The notes beneath the pieces are model-generated. The model was given only the letters and a program-made list of their open reading frames with translations, ran no database searches and was not told the DNA's origin. From assembly GCA_046530785.1 (NCBI GenBank), contig JBHEQT010000006.1, positions 1 through 64,000 of the forward strand: a DNA stretch of 64,000 bases. The letters run 5' to 3'. This document shows, one piece after another, positions 10,752 through 22,618 of this stretch. Position 1 is the stretch's first letter; each line of letters begins with the position of its first letter. This stretch comes from Arsenophonus sp046530785. GTDB lineage: Bacteria; Pseudomonadota; Gammaproteobacteria; Enterobacterales; Enterobacteriaceae. Both the position numbers and the translations under genes were made by a program.

Positions 10752-12428
10752 AAATGAATGTATTGATTTCTCTGTTTTAAAATTTATTTATTTCAGAAAT
10801 TTTAACTAGAAAATAGAAGTTTTTATATATTAAAATTTTTAATAAAACCAAGTTTATTTATTGCCATTTTTTAAAATATATTTGGGTATGATTAATTTTA
10901 TCTCCTCCTTATTGGTGATTCTCGATGATAATATTTTATACTCTATTGATTTTAATAATGATATTATCTTTTTGTTCGAAAAATATGAGAAATGCAAACG
11001 GTTTATATTCATCGATAAAAATCATAATCAATTTATGGTTAAAAACACAATACCTAAAAGAAACTGAAGAGATCCAATCTTTCGATGCATCAAAGATCAA
11101 AGAAAATATTTAAGTGAAAATTTATTCACTTCTTTATCTGAAAAAGAAATTTAACTATCAATTTGATCAATTTTTACATATATATCATGATATCGGAAGT
11201 CTCACAAAACTTTTTAGATTGAGAGAGGAAAAGATCAAATTTTTTAATTCTGAAAAAATTAAAAAATTTATGATTGCATTAATCATAAAAAGTAAACTCC
11301 TCTATAGCTAGAGAATTAGATCTTTCTCTTTCAGTTAATGGGAATATTCTATATTTAAATCCAATATAATCATTATTTAATGTAACTATTTAAGATTATA
11401 ATTAACAAAAAGTTTTAAAGAAAATTTGAAAATATAGATTTCATACTAAGTAAATTTAGTTATTCATCATTATTGCCAATTATTAAAATACATTATTTTG
11501 TACGGAAAAGTATCTGATTTTAGATAGGTGGATTATAAAAGAGTATTATACACGTCATTTATTTTTTTCTAATTATAAATTATAACATTAATTACATTGT
11601 ATACATTTTTCTAAAATCTAATTATTTCATTTAAAGAAATTTAATAATACAATAAACTATTAATAATATAACTCTTACTAATTGGTAGTTTATAATAAAT
11701 TTATCTATTATTGTTTAATTAATGAATTCTTATAGAATCAGTTGGCATTATTATTTTTTAAGAGAAAATAATTTGAAATAGTGATTTTTTTTTAAAAAAC
11801 AATAATAATATCCTATATATTAGGGATCTCTCTAAGAGAAAGTAATCAATAAGTAATAATTCTTAAAAAGAATTACTTCCATTTATAAAAATTTAAAACT
11901 ATTTTTGATTATTAATACTATACTTTTCTACTAAAATAGGTAATCTGTAAAATTTAAATTAAATATAAAAATGTTGTATAATTTTATTAGGTTATATTCA
12001 TATCTATAATTATCTTTTCAATTAATACTATTTATCAGATAATGCTATTATTTTTTTCATATTATTAGCTATCAATTTCGTTAGATTGATTTTTAAAATC
12101 TCTTATATTAATTGATATAGATATAAAGTTTTTAAGTATTTAAAAAAATATGTTTTTATTAAACCCTTTCTAAAATTAGAGAATTAAAAGAAATTAATAA
12201 ATTAATATGGAGTATATAAACATATTAAACAATGGGTGTATTATTTTTTATAATTACCTATTTTTTGTAAGTACTCTCCATGATGAGCGATAAAAATATT
12301 TAATGAGTTATATTAGTTATATTTGGGTAATGTAGTCAATAAGAATTTCTTTTTCTGAAGGAAAATTCGAGTAACAATAATCTCATGGATTAAATAAATA
12401 TAAAGAAATAAAAGATTATCTGTAATTT

Positions 12429-12461
12429 ACAAATAAATAAGATGCAATCTTATTTATTTGT
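12429..12461. repeat. Inverted repeat, 15-bp arms, 3-nt loop
   Basis: ACAAATAAATAAGAT (12429-12443), loop GCA, then its exact reverse complement (12447-12461). It lies in the middle of the argW-smrB desert. Confidence 0.75.
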
Positions 12462-13128
12462 TTATCAAAAAAAACAATATAACTGTTATTTTATAAATAT
12501 ATGAGTTTCTCGTAAGAAAAATCTTGATATATTAAAAATTGTATTTGCTGATTTAATTTTATCTAAAATTGTAGGAAATATAAAAATATTTAAAAATATT
12601 ATTAATTTATAATAATTAAATATTTATTTATATTGGTTTTTAATATTAATAAAAATCTTTAATTATAAAAAGAAGAAAAACTAGTTTTCCATAAAAATTA
12701 AAATTTTTTAACATTTTTAAAAAATTATTCATTACTAATAGATATTTATTAATTAATAGTATATTTCTTAGGAAAATAACTAAAATTAATAATTTCTTTT
12801 TATATAATAATTTATAACACGTTAGATAAAACAGATCTTAATTTATCTAAATGTATAATTATTTCTTAATACCTTAATTTAAAAGAATATAATATTTAGA
12901 ATCTTTTAATTAATCGATTTAACTAATAAATCAGCTTTAGTTTTTATTTTAAAAAATATTATTTAGTAGAGCTGTTATCGAACATAACAATTTAGAAGAT
13001 TGATAATATAAAATATATAATATAATTTTTTTTAAAATACCATTCTTAAGAAATATAAATTATTAAAATATTTTAATTTATGATAATTGAAATAAAATAA
13101 ATTAAAAAAATAAAAATTTATTACTTAG

Positions 13129-13192
13129 TCTTCAAAAGATATTTTTAATGGATTTTTTTCTAATTATAAAAATAAATATAATCTTTTGAAGA
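13129..13192. repeat. Inverted repeat, 12-bp arms, 40-nt spacer
   Basis: TCTTCAAAAGAT (13129-13140) and ATCTTTTGAAGA (13181-13192) are exact reverse complements, separated by 40 A/T-rich bases. No gene is adjacent. Confidence 0.55.
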
Positions 13193-13579
13193 TTAAAGTA
13201 GAGAATAAAAGTAGAAATTTTTAGAGAACCTCTAATAATAGTAAAATATATATTTTACAAAATTTTTCTACTTTGTTAAAAATAAAGTAGATATTTTGAA
13301 AATATATTAGATCTAATTAATAGATCTGTTTAGATAGAGGAGATCATAATAGATCCTTATATTATTTATAATAATAAATGAAAATTATTTTCAATATATT
13401 AAAAATAAGAAAATAATTTTGAATTATAATCGAAAAATAACAAATTCTTTATTAAGAATGAATAAAATAATAAAGGAATTATAAATCTATATAATCCTTT
13501 ATTATATAAAATAAAGGATTTGAAAAATAAAATTTCTAAGTTTCTCTCCTAGACTATTCAAATTTTACAAAAAAGAATT

Positions 13580-13605
13580 TAAAAAGTAGACTTTTCTACT
13601 TTTTA
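13580..13605. repeat. Inverted repeat, 11-bp arms, 4-nt loop
   Basis: TAAAAAGTAGA (13580-13590), loop CTTT, then TCTACTTTTTA (13595-13605). Perfect arms. The T-run in the right arm gives it a terminator-like look on the plus strand, but no gene ends here. Confidence 0.6.
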
Positions 13606-14029
13606 ACAAATTAATATTTATCACTAAATACTATTCATTTCATAAATTCTGAATACTAAGATAGAAAAAATTATGAAATTTTATAGAAAAACAATAAATT
13701 ACTAAAGATTTATAATCTTTAAAGAAAAATAATGAAATAAAAATAAGATCTTAAATATAATTTTTATATCTATAAAACTAAACTCTATTTCTTATATACT
13801 AAATAGAGCTATATTGGTTAGTATATGATTATAGTTGATCAAGAATATTATATATTTCAGTTAAAATGAAAATAGAAATCAATAAATTATTGAGGGAATT
13901 TCCAATGAAAAGTATAATATAAACTAATTATAAAGTTTCATTTTAATAATTATTAGATTTTATCTAGAATCTAATAAATACTTATTTTAATTAAACTTAC
14001 TAATTACTTAACGTAATATCTTTCATAAA

Positions 14030-14066
14030 AGAAGTAATCTTCTTGTTTCATAAGAAGATTACTTCT
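14030..14066. repeat. Hairpin, 15-bp arms, 7-nt loop, upstream of smrB
   Basis: AGAAGTAATCTTCTT (14030-14044), loop GTTTCAT, then its exact reverse complement (14052-14066). AAAA flanks both sides, so read on the minus strand the hairpin is followed by TTTT, the layout of an intrinsic terminator. It may mark the 3' end of a lost minus-strand gene. Confidence 0.7.
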
Positions 14067-14212
14067 AAAATACTTGTTAAAAAACAACGTTCATATATTT
14101 AATTGCCAGTTTAATCTCTAATTAAATTATCCATAAAATAGTTTAATATTAAAAGGAATTTTAATAATTAATTATTGTTAATTAATATTAATATTTTAGT
14201 AATAAATTATTT

Positions 14213-14220
14213 AAAGGAGG
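14213..14220 (+). other. Orphan Shine-Dalgarno-like AAAGGAGG
   Basis: A near-perfect ribosome-binding sequence lies 62 bp before the smrB ATG, too far to serve it, and no ATG/GTG/TTG follows at normal spacing. The smrB frame is closed by a TAA at 14262-14264, so smrB cannot start further upstream. It could be a leftover of a lost leader or gene, or chance. Confidence 0.35.
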
Positions 14221-14282
14221 CAATAACAAAAAAATTAAGATATTATCATCGAATACTTGAATAACTGATTAATAGATCTGCA

Positions 14283-14822
14283 ATGAAAAATAAATTCAAA
14301 TTGAGTGATGAAGAAATTAAACTATTTAAAGAAGCTACTACAGATATTAAACCTTTATTACATGATATTGTAAATCATTCATCATCATGGCCTCAACAAA
14401 AAAAAGAACAATTTATTAAAAAATATGTAATTAAAGAACAATTAGATACAAGTTATTATTTTTCAGATGAATATCAACCGGCACTAGAAGTAGATGGACC
14501 AACTCGATATTTAAGATCTGATGTTAATTCATATGAATTAAAGAAATTACGTAGGAGTAATTATATTCCAAAAATATTTCTTGATTTACATGGATTGTCA
14601 CAAGGACAAACTAAACAAAAAATTGGAACATTGATCGAAGAATGTTATAAAAATAATACCTATTGCGCATGTATTGTGCATGGTCACGGAAAAGATATCT
14701 TAAAAAAGAAAGTTCCTTTTTGGCTTGCTCAACATCCTAAAATTATTGCTTTTCATCAAGCTCCTAAAATTTGGGGAGGTAGTGCCTCGTTGTTGATCTT
14801 AGTTGAAACTAATGAAACTTAA
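14283..14822 (+). CDS. smrB: SmrB, ribosome-rescue endonuclease (Smr domain)
   Basis: SmrB cleaves mRNA between collided ribosomes and so starts rescue of stalled translation. It has 179 residues, close to the E. coli length. The N-terminal ~90 residues are the charged ribosome-binding extension. The Smr domain follows, with the DLHG motif at residues 101-104 (catalytic Asp/His), the HGHGKDILKKK motif at ~133-143 and the final GGSASLLILVE strand. The ATG has only a weak ribosome site before it; an in-frame TAA at 14262 rules out an earlier start. It stands alone, 7.7 kb after argW and 3.4 kb before aroC. Its survival in such a desert suggests real selection for ribosome rescue. Confidence 0.93.
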   Translation: MKNKFKLSDEEIKLFKEATTDIKPLLHDIVNHSSSWPQQKKEQFIKKYVIKEQLDTSYYFSDEYQPALEVDGPTRYLRSDVNSYELKKLRRSNYIPKIFLDLHGLSQGQTKQKIGTLIEECYKNNTYCACIVHGHGKDILKKKVPFWLAQHPKIIAFHQAPKIWGGSASLLILVETNET

Positions 14823-17800
14823 TAAAAATAATAAATTAAATAGAAAAATTAGAATTTTATAATGATTTATAACATTTTTCAATATTTAAAAATTCCGTCG
14901 TATCGATATTCAACTTGTCGAATTTTTATATTCATTTTTAGATACTCAATTTCAGATTTTGTAAAAAATATTAAAATTTGTTATATAAATAAATTAATAA
15001 AAAAATAATTAAATAATAGAAAATATAAGCAAACAAATATTTTCTTCTCCTCTAGAAAGGAGATAATTTATATATAAATTTCAGATTTTCATAAAATATG
15101 TTTCGTTAACATATTAGTATTCCATAAATATAAAATAATGAATGAATTGGATAATGAATTTATATTACTTTTATATATATGACTTTTTAAAAGCTCTTTT
15201 AAATACAAATTTATGTTACACTAATTTAAAATGGATATTAATTTAAATTCTTCTCTTCTTTAAAAGTTAAATTCTCTTAATTCATTATAAATTACATTCA
15301 GAGTAGTATATCACATTATGGATCCATAATAAAAATTGAATAATTCACTATTTGAATAAAAGATTTTTATCTAAGAATATATTACATAAAAAGATTTTAT
15401 TATTCGCTAATATTATTAAAAATATGTATGGAAAGAGAAACTCAACTTGAAAGTTCATCTTTATTCAATTTAGAGAAAGGATTTTTATAAAAAACAAATT
15501 TTTTTAAATCATATTTAAAAGATAAGTTTATTAAAATTTTAATATTATTAATAATATTTAGTTATGAAAATTTTTTATTTAATTATTTTAATTAATTTCT
15601 CTAAAAATATAATTTTTTATTATATATTTTCTAGTTATATTAATACGTTATGTTAATCTTGATTCATATATCGAAATAATAAAACAAGAAAAGGAAGGAA
15701 AAATTTTTAAATTTTACAATAATATCAATCATGAGTTATGTTATTGAACAAGAACTTTATCAAAACAACAAATATTTTTATTCAATATTAATTATCATAG
15801 TACAATGATGAAGAATGAAGAAATACTTCCAAAGTAGATAAATTTTTCAGTTTAAATATTAATTAATTTATAAATTTTGTGGAATTTTAAAACTATACCT
15901 CTATAGAATAGAAAAGTAAACTTTAATTTTTTATAAATATATCCTATTTTATTTTTCATTCTTTATTTATTATCATCTAATATGATATTTAATCTTTAAG
16001 GAACAGAAAATCGATTTCCAATCTATTTATTAATACATAGAGAATTTAATTCTCATATCAATTTCACATTTTTAATAAGTTCAATAAACCAATAAAAACA
16101 AATTTAAAATTAAATATTATTAATGTTTACTTAACTAAAGAAATAATATATATTTTTAATATAATTAAGATTTTCATATTTGATTGAGATAAAATATGAA
16201 AATAATAGCAATGATAATTATATCTTTCTCTATTTTGTTTCTATTCTAATAATAGAAATTATTTTATTTAATACTTTATTTACAAAAGATCGCTTTAATC
16301 TACTTTTTTATAAAATAAACTAAAATAATGAAACTTAATTCTATATTCTAAATATTTTAAAATTTTTCAATTTTTACGAGTAGGCAATAAAGATGTATTA
16401 AAAGCAATATGATAGCATCTGTTAAGTTTATTTTCGATAGAAAATCTTTATTAATTTTCCTGTTAAAGATCTTGATTAAGAAAAAAAATAATACTTAACT
16501 TAAATATCTCTATAATGAATATTTTCGACCAAGAAAATAAATTTCTATAAATTTAGAAGATACTCTTAATATTAAAAGATTAATAATCTAATTCATTAGG
16601 TTTTATTTCAAAAATTGATTATATCATCTTTTTTCTAAAATTTTTATTTTTATTATTTTTTTTTAATATAATCGTTATTAATAATAATTATTTACTTGAA
16701 TATGGAGTTATTCATTTCCATTTTATTAAAATTTTTAGTCCTTATATAAAAGTGTTTGTTAGTATTTTACTGATCGAAAAATATTTTTTTAATCCATTCA
16801 GTTAAGGATAACTATATTTTACACGATAAATTCTCTTTCTATATCATTCAATTTTCTATTTATTTTGCTATTACGAAATGTATTCTATCTTTATTCTAGG
16901 ATAGATAAGTTATTTTATGTAAAATAAACTTAGAGATCTGAAAAACAATTGAATTTCTTTTACAATAAATGATGTATATTATATATTTTCAAAATTAAGC
17001 TCTTCTTATATTTGAGTATTCTCAGTTAAGATATTTTATATATATTTTTTTACTATTGAATCTCTTCTATAAATAAGAATGATAATTATCATTAGTTATG
17101 GATTAAGAAAACTCTAGAATTAATAATCAGTTGTTAGATTAATTAATATATATTTATATTTTCTTAGTTCATAATTTCAATATCCATTGATGGTTTATTT
17201 CATCTAATATTTACTTATTAAAGTTATAAAATTGGAAATATAATCATCAATGAAATAATTAAATGAATAATTCTGATTATTTATTTTATTTTATTTTATG
17301 ATTGGAAAAATTTTTTATATATATAAATTTAATTTTGAAAAAAATTATTTTTTATAAAAACAACATCAAACAGTTTTTACATTGCTAAAAATTATTAAAT
17401 ATTATAAGAATATTATTTAATATTTTAAGAAATCGCTTAGTATCTTTAATATATAGATTAACTAAAATAGTTAATCTATGAATTCAGTTGTATATTTAAC
17501 TCAATATTATATAAATTATTATATATAATATAAAATTTATAAATATATATTTTTCCTATGAAAAAGTAATTAATAAATATGTCTGTAGAATTTATTAATT
17601 ATGAAATAATAAGAATTATATATAATTTATTATCAAGCAATAGATATATTATGTATTACTTTCGTTAATTAATTTATATTTGTAAAAATTGATTTTGTTG
17701 GTATTTCTAATTATGTTTGGTAAAAGATAAAATATTACTGTTCATAAATCCTTTAATAGATATACCATCATTCGTTCATTCCTATTATCACTGAAACATA

Positions 17801-18228
17801 TACCATGGGATTAATATTATTAATTGTTATTTAATCCATTCTACTCTAGAATGTAAATTTTGAACATATGTTCCATTTATCAAATAAATATTTAGCAGAA
17901 TCTAAGTTTAGATATTACAAGAATTATTTTAATTATTTAAACTTGTCAAAGAAATTTTTATATACAGTCCTATTCATTCTTAATGAAGATAGGATTCTTA
18001 TTTGTAAGATTGATTATTAAATTATTAATCTTATTGATCAAGATCCAAATATTCATTTTTGATTGCTTTAAGTTCAAATATGGTAGAATATAATTTTTAT
18101 TCCAACTAAAAATAATTTGTTGAATATAAAAAAATAAAAATATTTATATATTAATGGATAATTTTATATATTAAATAATTTATTTATTAATTATTAATTT
18201 TAATAAGAAAATAGGAAATGAATAGAAT
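14823..18228. other. 3.4-kb non-coding region between smrB and aroC
   Basis: In E. coli prmB lies immediately upstream of aroC. I looked for its glutamine-methyltransferase motif (NPPY) and cofactor-binding motifs before aroC and found nothing readable. Frames are closed throughout on both strands. No RNA gene is recognised. Confidence 0.5.
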
Positions 18229-19290
18229 ATGGTTGGAAATTCGATCGGGCAGATTTTTCGTGTCACCACATTTGGTGAATCGCATGGTTTATCATTAGGA
18301 TGTATTGTTGATGGTGTTCCTCCTGGTATGGCTTTATCAGAAAAAGATTTACAAACTGACTTAGATCGTCGTCGTCCTGGTACTTTTCGTTATATTAGTC
18401 AACGCACTGAACTTGATCATGTTAAGATTTTATCCGGTATTTTTAATGGAATAACGACAGGAACTCCTATTGGTTTATTGATTGAAAATCAGGATCAACG
18501 GTCGCAGGATTACAGTAAGATCAGAGATATTTTTCGTCCTGGACATGCAGATTACACTTATCAACAAAAATATGGTTTACGTGATCATCGCGGTGGAGGT
18601 CGGTATTCAGCTCGAGAAACAGCGATGAGGGTTGCTTCTGGTGCGATCGCAAAAAAATATTTGAAAGAAAAACTAGGTATAACTATTCGGGCTTATTTGA
18701 GTCAAGTAGGAAATATTTGTTGTGAATTAAAAGATTGGAATTTAGTTGAACAAAACCCTTTTTTTTGTCCTGATGTAACAAAATTAAAGGATTTAAATGC
18801 CTTGTTAAGTTCATTAAAAAAAGAAGGTAATTCTATTGGTTCTAAAGTAACTGTTATTGCTGAACGTGTTCCACCTGGATTAGGTGAACCTGTTTTTGAT
18901 CGATTAGATGCGGATATTGCTCATGCAATGATGAGCATCAACGCTGTTAAAGGTGTTGAAATTGGTGCTGGGTTTAAGGTAGTTACATTAAAAGGAAATG
19001 AAAATCGAGATGAAATAACTAATAATGGATTTATCAGTAATAATGCAGGGGGGATATTAGGTGGAATAAGTAGCAGCCAACCTATTATTGCTCATTTAGC
19101 CTTAAAACCAACTTCGAGTATTAGAATACCAGGTAAAACTATTAATCAGAAAGGTGATGAAGTTAAAGTGATTACCAAAGGACGACATGATCCCTGTATT
19201 GGTATTAGGGCTGTACCGATAGCAGAAGCAATGATGGCAATAGTGCTCATCGATCATTTTTTACGCCATAGAGCTCAATGTAGTAAGTAA
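18229..19290 (+). CDS. aroC: AroC, chorismate synthase
   Basis: Catalyses the last step of the shikimate pathway, 5-enolpyruvylshikimate-3-phosphate to chorismate, using reduced FMN; cytoplasmic. It has 353 residues against about 361 in E. coli, with a slightly shortened C-terminus. Signature segments are intact: GNSIGQIFRVTTFGESHG at the start, DLDRRRPGTFRY, a long RDHRGGGRYSARETAMR active-site stretch, the NNAGGILGGISSSQPI FMN/substrate loop, PTSSIRIPGKTIN and KGRHDPCIGIRAVPIAEAMM. The ATG at 18229 opens directly into the family N-terminus. It stands alone in non-coding DNA. Chorismate feeds aromatic amino acids, folate and ubiquinone, consistent with folC and ubiX nearby. Confidence 0.97.
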   Translation: MVGNSIGQIFRVTTFGESHGLSLGCIVDGVPPGMALSEKDLQTDLDRRRPGTFRYISQRTELDHVKILSGIFNGITTGTPIGLLIENQDQRSQDYSKIRDIFRPGHADYTYQQKYGLRDHRGGGRYSARETAMRVASGAIAKKYLKEKLGITIRAYLSQVGNICCELKDWNLVEQNPFFCPDVTKLKDLNALLSSLKKEGNSIGSKVTVIAERVPPGLGEPVFDRLDADIAHAMMSINAVKGVEIGAGFKVVTLKGNENRDEITNNGFISNNAGGILGGISSSQPIIAHLALKPTSSIRIPGKTINQKGDEVKVITKGRHDPCIGIRAVPIAEAMMAIVLIDHFLRHRAQCSK

Positions 19291-20549
19291 GAAATATTTT
19301 AATAGTAAATGTAGATCTTTATGAAAAAAATAATTCTTAGTTATTTTTTATAATATTTTAGGTTTTTATTTTAAAAAGTATGGTATTAATTTTTAATTAA
19401 GAAAGATGATGAGACTATATTTCATATCTATTAGGAAATGATAATAATAGGATATATCTTTATTCTTGAATTTTATATTCTATTTTATAGTAATTTTAGA
19501 TGAACTTTCCAAATTTTGTACTTTTAGTGATAAATAGATATAAAAAAATAGATTTTCTTTATTTTATTATTTAAATAATAAAATAAGGAAATTTTAAAAA
19601 AATTAAAATTAGATTAAATCGTAAATATTTTTATGGATTTTATTTTTATAAAATTGATTTTCTTTTATGTTAATTAGTATTAATTTATTTACTAATTTAA
19701 GGCTAATTTAGCTTTTAGAATAAATTTTATCTCCAACTAGAATAAATCTTAAATTATTTTAAATAGTATTTTCAGAAAAAATTTCGAAATTTATTTAATG
19801 TCTTTATATTTATTTTAGAATAAAACCTCTCTTTTAAGTTAAGTAAAATTTAATTTTTCATGAAAAATTTTTAAAAATTAGGTAATATTAAAAATATAAA
19901 ATGATAATTTTAAAATTAAAAACGTATTTTTTTGAAAATTGATAATAATATTGGAAATAAAGTATTTTCTCGAAATACGGTTTTTTAGTAGTTATTTATA
20001 TAGAATATTAAGATTAGTTTCTGTTGAAGTAAAATTGAATATAAAAATAATAATGAAAAATTTTCTGATCATTATATCAAAGGGAATATTGATATAGATA
20101 TAATTAATTATAGTAATTAATTTCTGCTGATCAATAATTGATATTGAATATTTTTCAAATATTATTAAAATTCATCTAAATAAACAAAAAATGAATAATT
20201 TTGAAAAAAGCATTATTTATAATATTAAAAATAAGAATAGAACATTGCAAGGATTCTTGTTTTCCGATAAATCAGAAAACATTATCAATATTGGAAACGT
20301 TCAGTAAGTAATTTTATTTATTTTCTCAAATTTTAAACAAGCTATAAAATTTCTAATTCATAAAAAATCAAATTAATCAAAACTTATAGTTTTATTGATA
20401 ATAATTGTTAAATTTCAGATAAAAATCAAAAGTTTGTTGATTTATTAAATTTGAAATAATGGATTAAGATTTCTATTTATGGAAAACTTAATCTATTGAT
20501 AATAAAAAGAAACATAATTACTTTAAATATTGTTATAGTTACTATAAAC

Positions 20550-20572
20550 ATCATCTAATTAAATTAGATGAT
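20550..20572. repeat. Hairpin 1 of cluster, 11-bp arms, 1-nt loop
   Basis: ATCATCTAATT (20550-20560), one A, then AATTAGATGAT (20562-20572). Perfect arms. It is the first of several hairpins within 160 bp. Confidence 0.7.
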
Positions 20573-20587
20573 ATTTAATTATATTAC

Positions 20588-20612
20588 TTTAACTATTTTA
20601 ATAATAGTTAAA
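20588..20612. repeat. Hairpin 2 of cluster, 10-bp arms, 5-nt loop
   Basis: TTTAACTATT (20588-20597) and AATAGTTAAA (20603-20612) are exact reverse complements around the loop TTAAT. Confidence 0.6.
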
Positions 20613-20666
20613 AAGATTTTTAGTAAATGTATCTTACACGGGGGAGTGTCTATGATAAAATTAAGT

Positions 20667-20709
20667 GCTCACTATAAACTTTTCTTAACAAGAAAAGTTT
20701 ATAGTGAGC
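20667..20709. terminator. Perfect 20-bp hairpin, probable fossil bidirectional terminator
   Basis: Left arm GCTCACTATAAACTTTTCTT (20667-20686), loop AAC, right arm its exact reverse complement (20690-20709). TGATAA (20652-20657) and TTATCA (20710-20715) would extend the stem past an asymmetric bulge. It is followed on the plus strand by a T-rich run (TTTATTTTATTTTTT). A G-rich patch, ACACGGGGGAGTGT (20636-20649), sits just before it and is striking in this AT-rich DNA. By E. coli gene order this is where mnmC and the convergent yfcL/epmC genes ended, so a shared terminator is a reasonable reading. A retained small RNA is an alternative. Confidence 0.5.
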
Positions 20710-22538
20710 TTATCATTTATTTTATTTTTTAATTCAAATATAATACTAATGCACAATAAAGAATTTCGTTTTAATAATAATTAAATTTTTCTTAAAAATT
20801 AACACTTAAGTTTATTTTTCTCTTATAAAATTTTATTAAAAAATCAATTAAAATTTATATTTGTTAATATATTTTATTAAAAGTAATAATTTAAAATTAA
20901 GTAAAAATTTTCTTGAAAGTTAATTCGATAATAAGTTATCCTCCTATTACACTAAAAACTACAAAATTCTTTACTTATAATCGATAATAAAAAATAGATT
21001 CTATGAATTTTATTTAATAAAATTTTTTATTAAAATACTTGTATATAATAAATCCGTATTTAAAGAATAAATTTATTAAGATTTAACATATTCCGATTAT
21101 TAGTAGGTAATCACTTTTAAAATAAAAAATTCTTTACATTATCCATATTTATCTAATATCAATTTCTTCTGTCCGATTGAATCGTTAAGGAAGATATTAA
21201 TAAATTAAGAATAGTTTTTATTTTTTAATTTAGAAAATTTTAACGTCAATTGATCTTCTTTAATTTCTTTTTCCTAAAAAATAATACATTAATTAGTAAA
21301 AGTTAACTTTTGATATATAAAGATGCTTCATAATTGGTTGAATTTTAGAATTCCAAATAGTTAAATCAATTAATTTAACTTTAAACGGCTGTTAAATGAA
21401 ATTTCTATTTAATTTAAATATAATTTAATATTATTAATATAATAGTGATTTTATACATTATTTTCGTTGTTCTTTTTCTTTTTTGAGTATTAACTTTTAT
21501 CTATTGAAAGTATTCCAAAATAAAATAATTATTAAAATTAATTCTTATTTTTTATAAACAATTATCAACTATTGGAAATATCAAATCTCTTTCCTGTAAC
21601 AAAAATCTAGATAATAGACTGTATTCATTTTAAAGCATTAATGCTATAGTTACTTTGTAATATTTTTTAAATTTTATAAAATGAAAAGTAAATAATAGGC
21701 AATATTTTTTAATATTATCAATTTTGAGTTCATAAACCAATTTGTTCTAAGTCGATTCAATCTTGTTCAAATATAATATTTAACCATTGAAGTTGTATAT
21801 AATAGTATTTTGATATTATATATAAAAAGTAATAAAAGTTCTCTAATTTATTGTGAAAATAACTTAATCTTGAAAAGAGGAATTCTAGTTCCCTAAAAGT
21901 TATGGTTTTATGAGTAAATTTGTTATATTAATAAATTAATTATTAAAAATGGATGCTTTAGATTAATATTAAAGTACTTTAATATTAATTAATATAATTA
22001 TATATTTATCATTGTAGATGAGAGATAATATTATCCTTATTATATAATAATTCTATAATTGATCTTGCTATATATTTAAAGTTATTTACAATAAATTTAT
22101 TTTAAAATACTGAGTATTTCAGTTAATCACTAATGATTTTAGATCATATTAATAAATAAAAATGAATTTTTAAAACTAAAGATTTTAAGTGGTTTTTAAG
22201 GCTCTAATTATGAAACTTTAAATAAAATTAATCTAATAAATTAACATAAAGTTTAATCTGGAAATAGAAAACATCCTTTTTCAAAAATAGATATTATTTA
22301 ATCTAATCAAAAGAAAAAAGAGATTTATCAAATACGGATTACAACAAAGAAGAAAACATAAATAAATTTTTCCAGAATATATTCTGAATTATAAAACATC
22401 ATAAAATTATTCAAAGTATAAAGAGATATCTTGTTTATTCTAGATTAATTTAGCTTTTATCTCATCTTATCCATGAATATATCTAAAATATTTAGAATAA
22501 TTAATTCTAATAAATTTAACTTGAATTTCGCTCCTAGT

Positions 22539-22590
22539 GATCAGTAAAGCTTAAAGTAAGAAGATAATATTTTTAGCAATTTTACTGATC
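22539..22590. repeat. Inverted repeat upstream of fabB overlapping the FadR-like box
   Basis: GATCAGTAAA (22539-22548) and TTTACTGATC (22581-22590) are exact reverse complements 32 bp apart. The right copy forms the left half of the FadR-like box. It may be a second FadR half-site or chance. Confidence 0.45.
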
Positions 22591-22599
22591 GGACTTGTT
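22583..22599 (+). promoter_or_regulatory. FadR-like activator site for fabB
   Basis: TACTGATCGGACTTGTT agrees with the FadR consensus AACTGGTCnGACnTGTT at 13 of 15 specified positions and closely resembles the E. coli fabA FadR site as I recall it. It lies 78 bp before the fabB ATG. In E. coli FadR bound to such a site activates fabA and fabB. A -10-like element is expected around 22617-22630, where TAAAGT and TAGATA occur. A GC-containing 17-mer of this kind is very unlikely by chance in the surrounding sequence. Confidence 0.75.
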
Positions 22600-22600
22600 G

Positions 22601-22618
22601 AGATTACAAGTGTAAGCT
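22601..22618 (+). promoter_or_regulatory. FabR-like operator for fabB
   Basis: AGATTACAAGTGTAAGCT is a near-palindrome that fits the FabR operator pattern AGCGTACACGTGTACGCT at about 13 of 18 positions. It sits directly after the FadR-like box, the same arrangement as in E. coli fabA/fabB promoters. FabR represses unsaturated fatty-acid synthesis by binding here. Whether this genome still encodes FabR or FadR cannot be seen. Confidence 0.65.

Larger units (their letters stand above)
6612..14282. other. 7.7-kb non-coding desert between argW and smrB
   Basis: In E. coli the interval from argW to smrB carries yfdC, mlaA, fadL, yfcZ, fadI, fadJ and sixA, and the length here is of that order. I tried to recognise these products and could not, so decay has gone past what can be read by eye. 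Short open frames around 10861-11311 overlap in different frames and resemble nothing. The region holds several perfect inverted repeats, listed separately. Confidence 0.55.
19291..22538. other. 3.2-kb non-coding region between aroC and fabB
   Basis: In E. coli mepA, yfcA, epmC and yfcL follow aroC and mnmC is divergent from fabB. The space fits relics of these, but I could not read any of them. The region contains a cluster of hairpins at 20550-20709, near where the 3' ends of mnmC and the convergent genes should have met. The fabB operator lies at its right end. Confidence 0.5.

Noticed and set aside
10861..11311. Three short overlapping open frames (62-68 codons)
   Set aside because: They lie in different frames, have no convincing ribosome sites or family resemblance, and such lengths arise by chance. 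Possibly fad-gene debris, but I could not align them.
17082..17105. Fur-box-like AATGATAATTATCATT
   Set aside because: A 16-nt A/T-rich palindrome that resembles a Fur site, but it is over 1.1 kb from aroC in decayed DNA and such motifs are expected at this composition.
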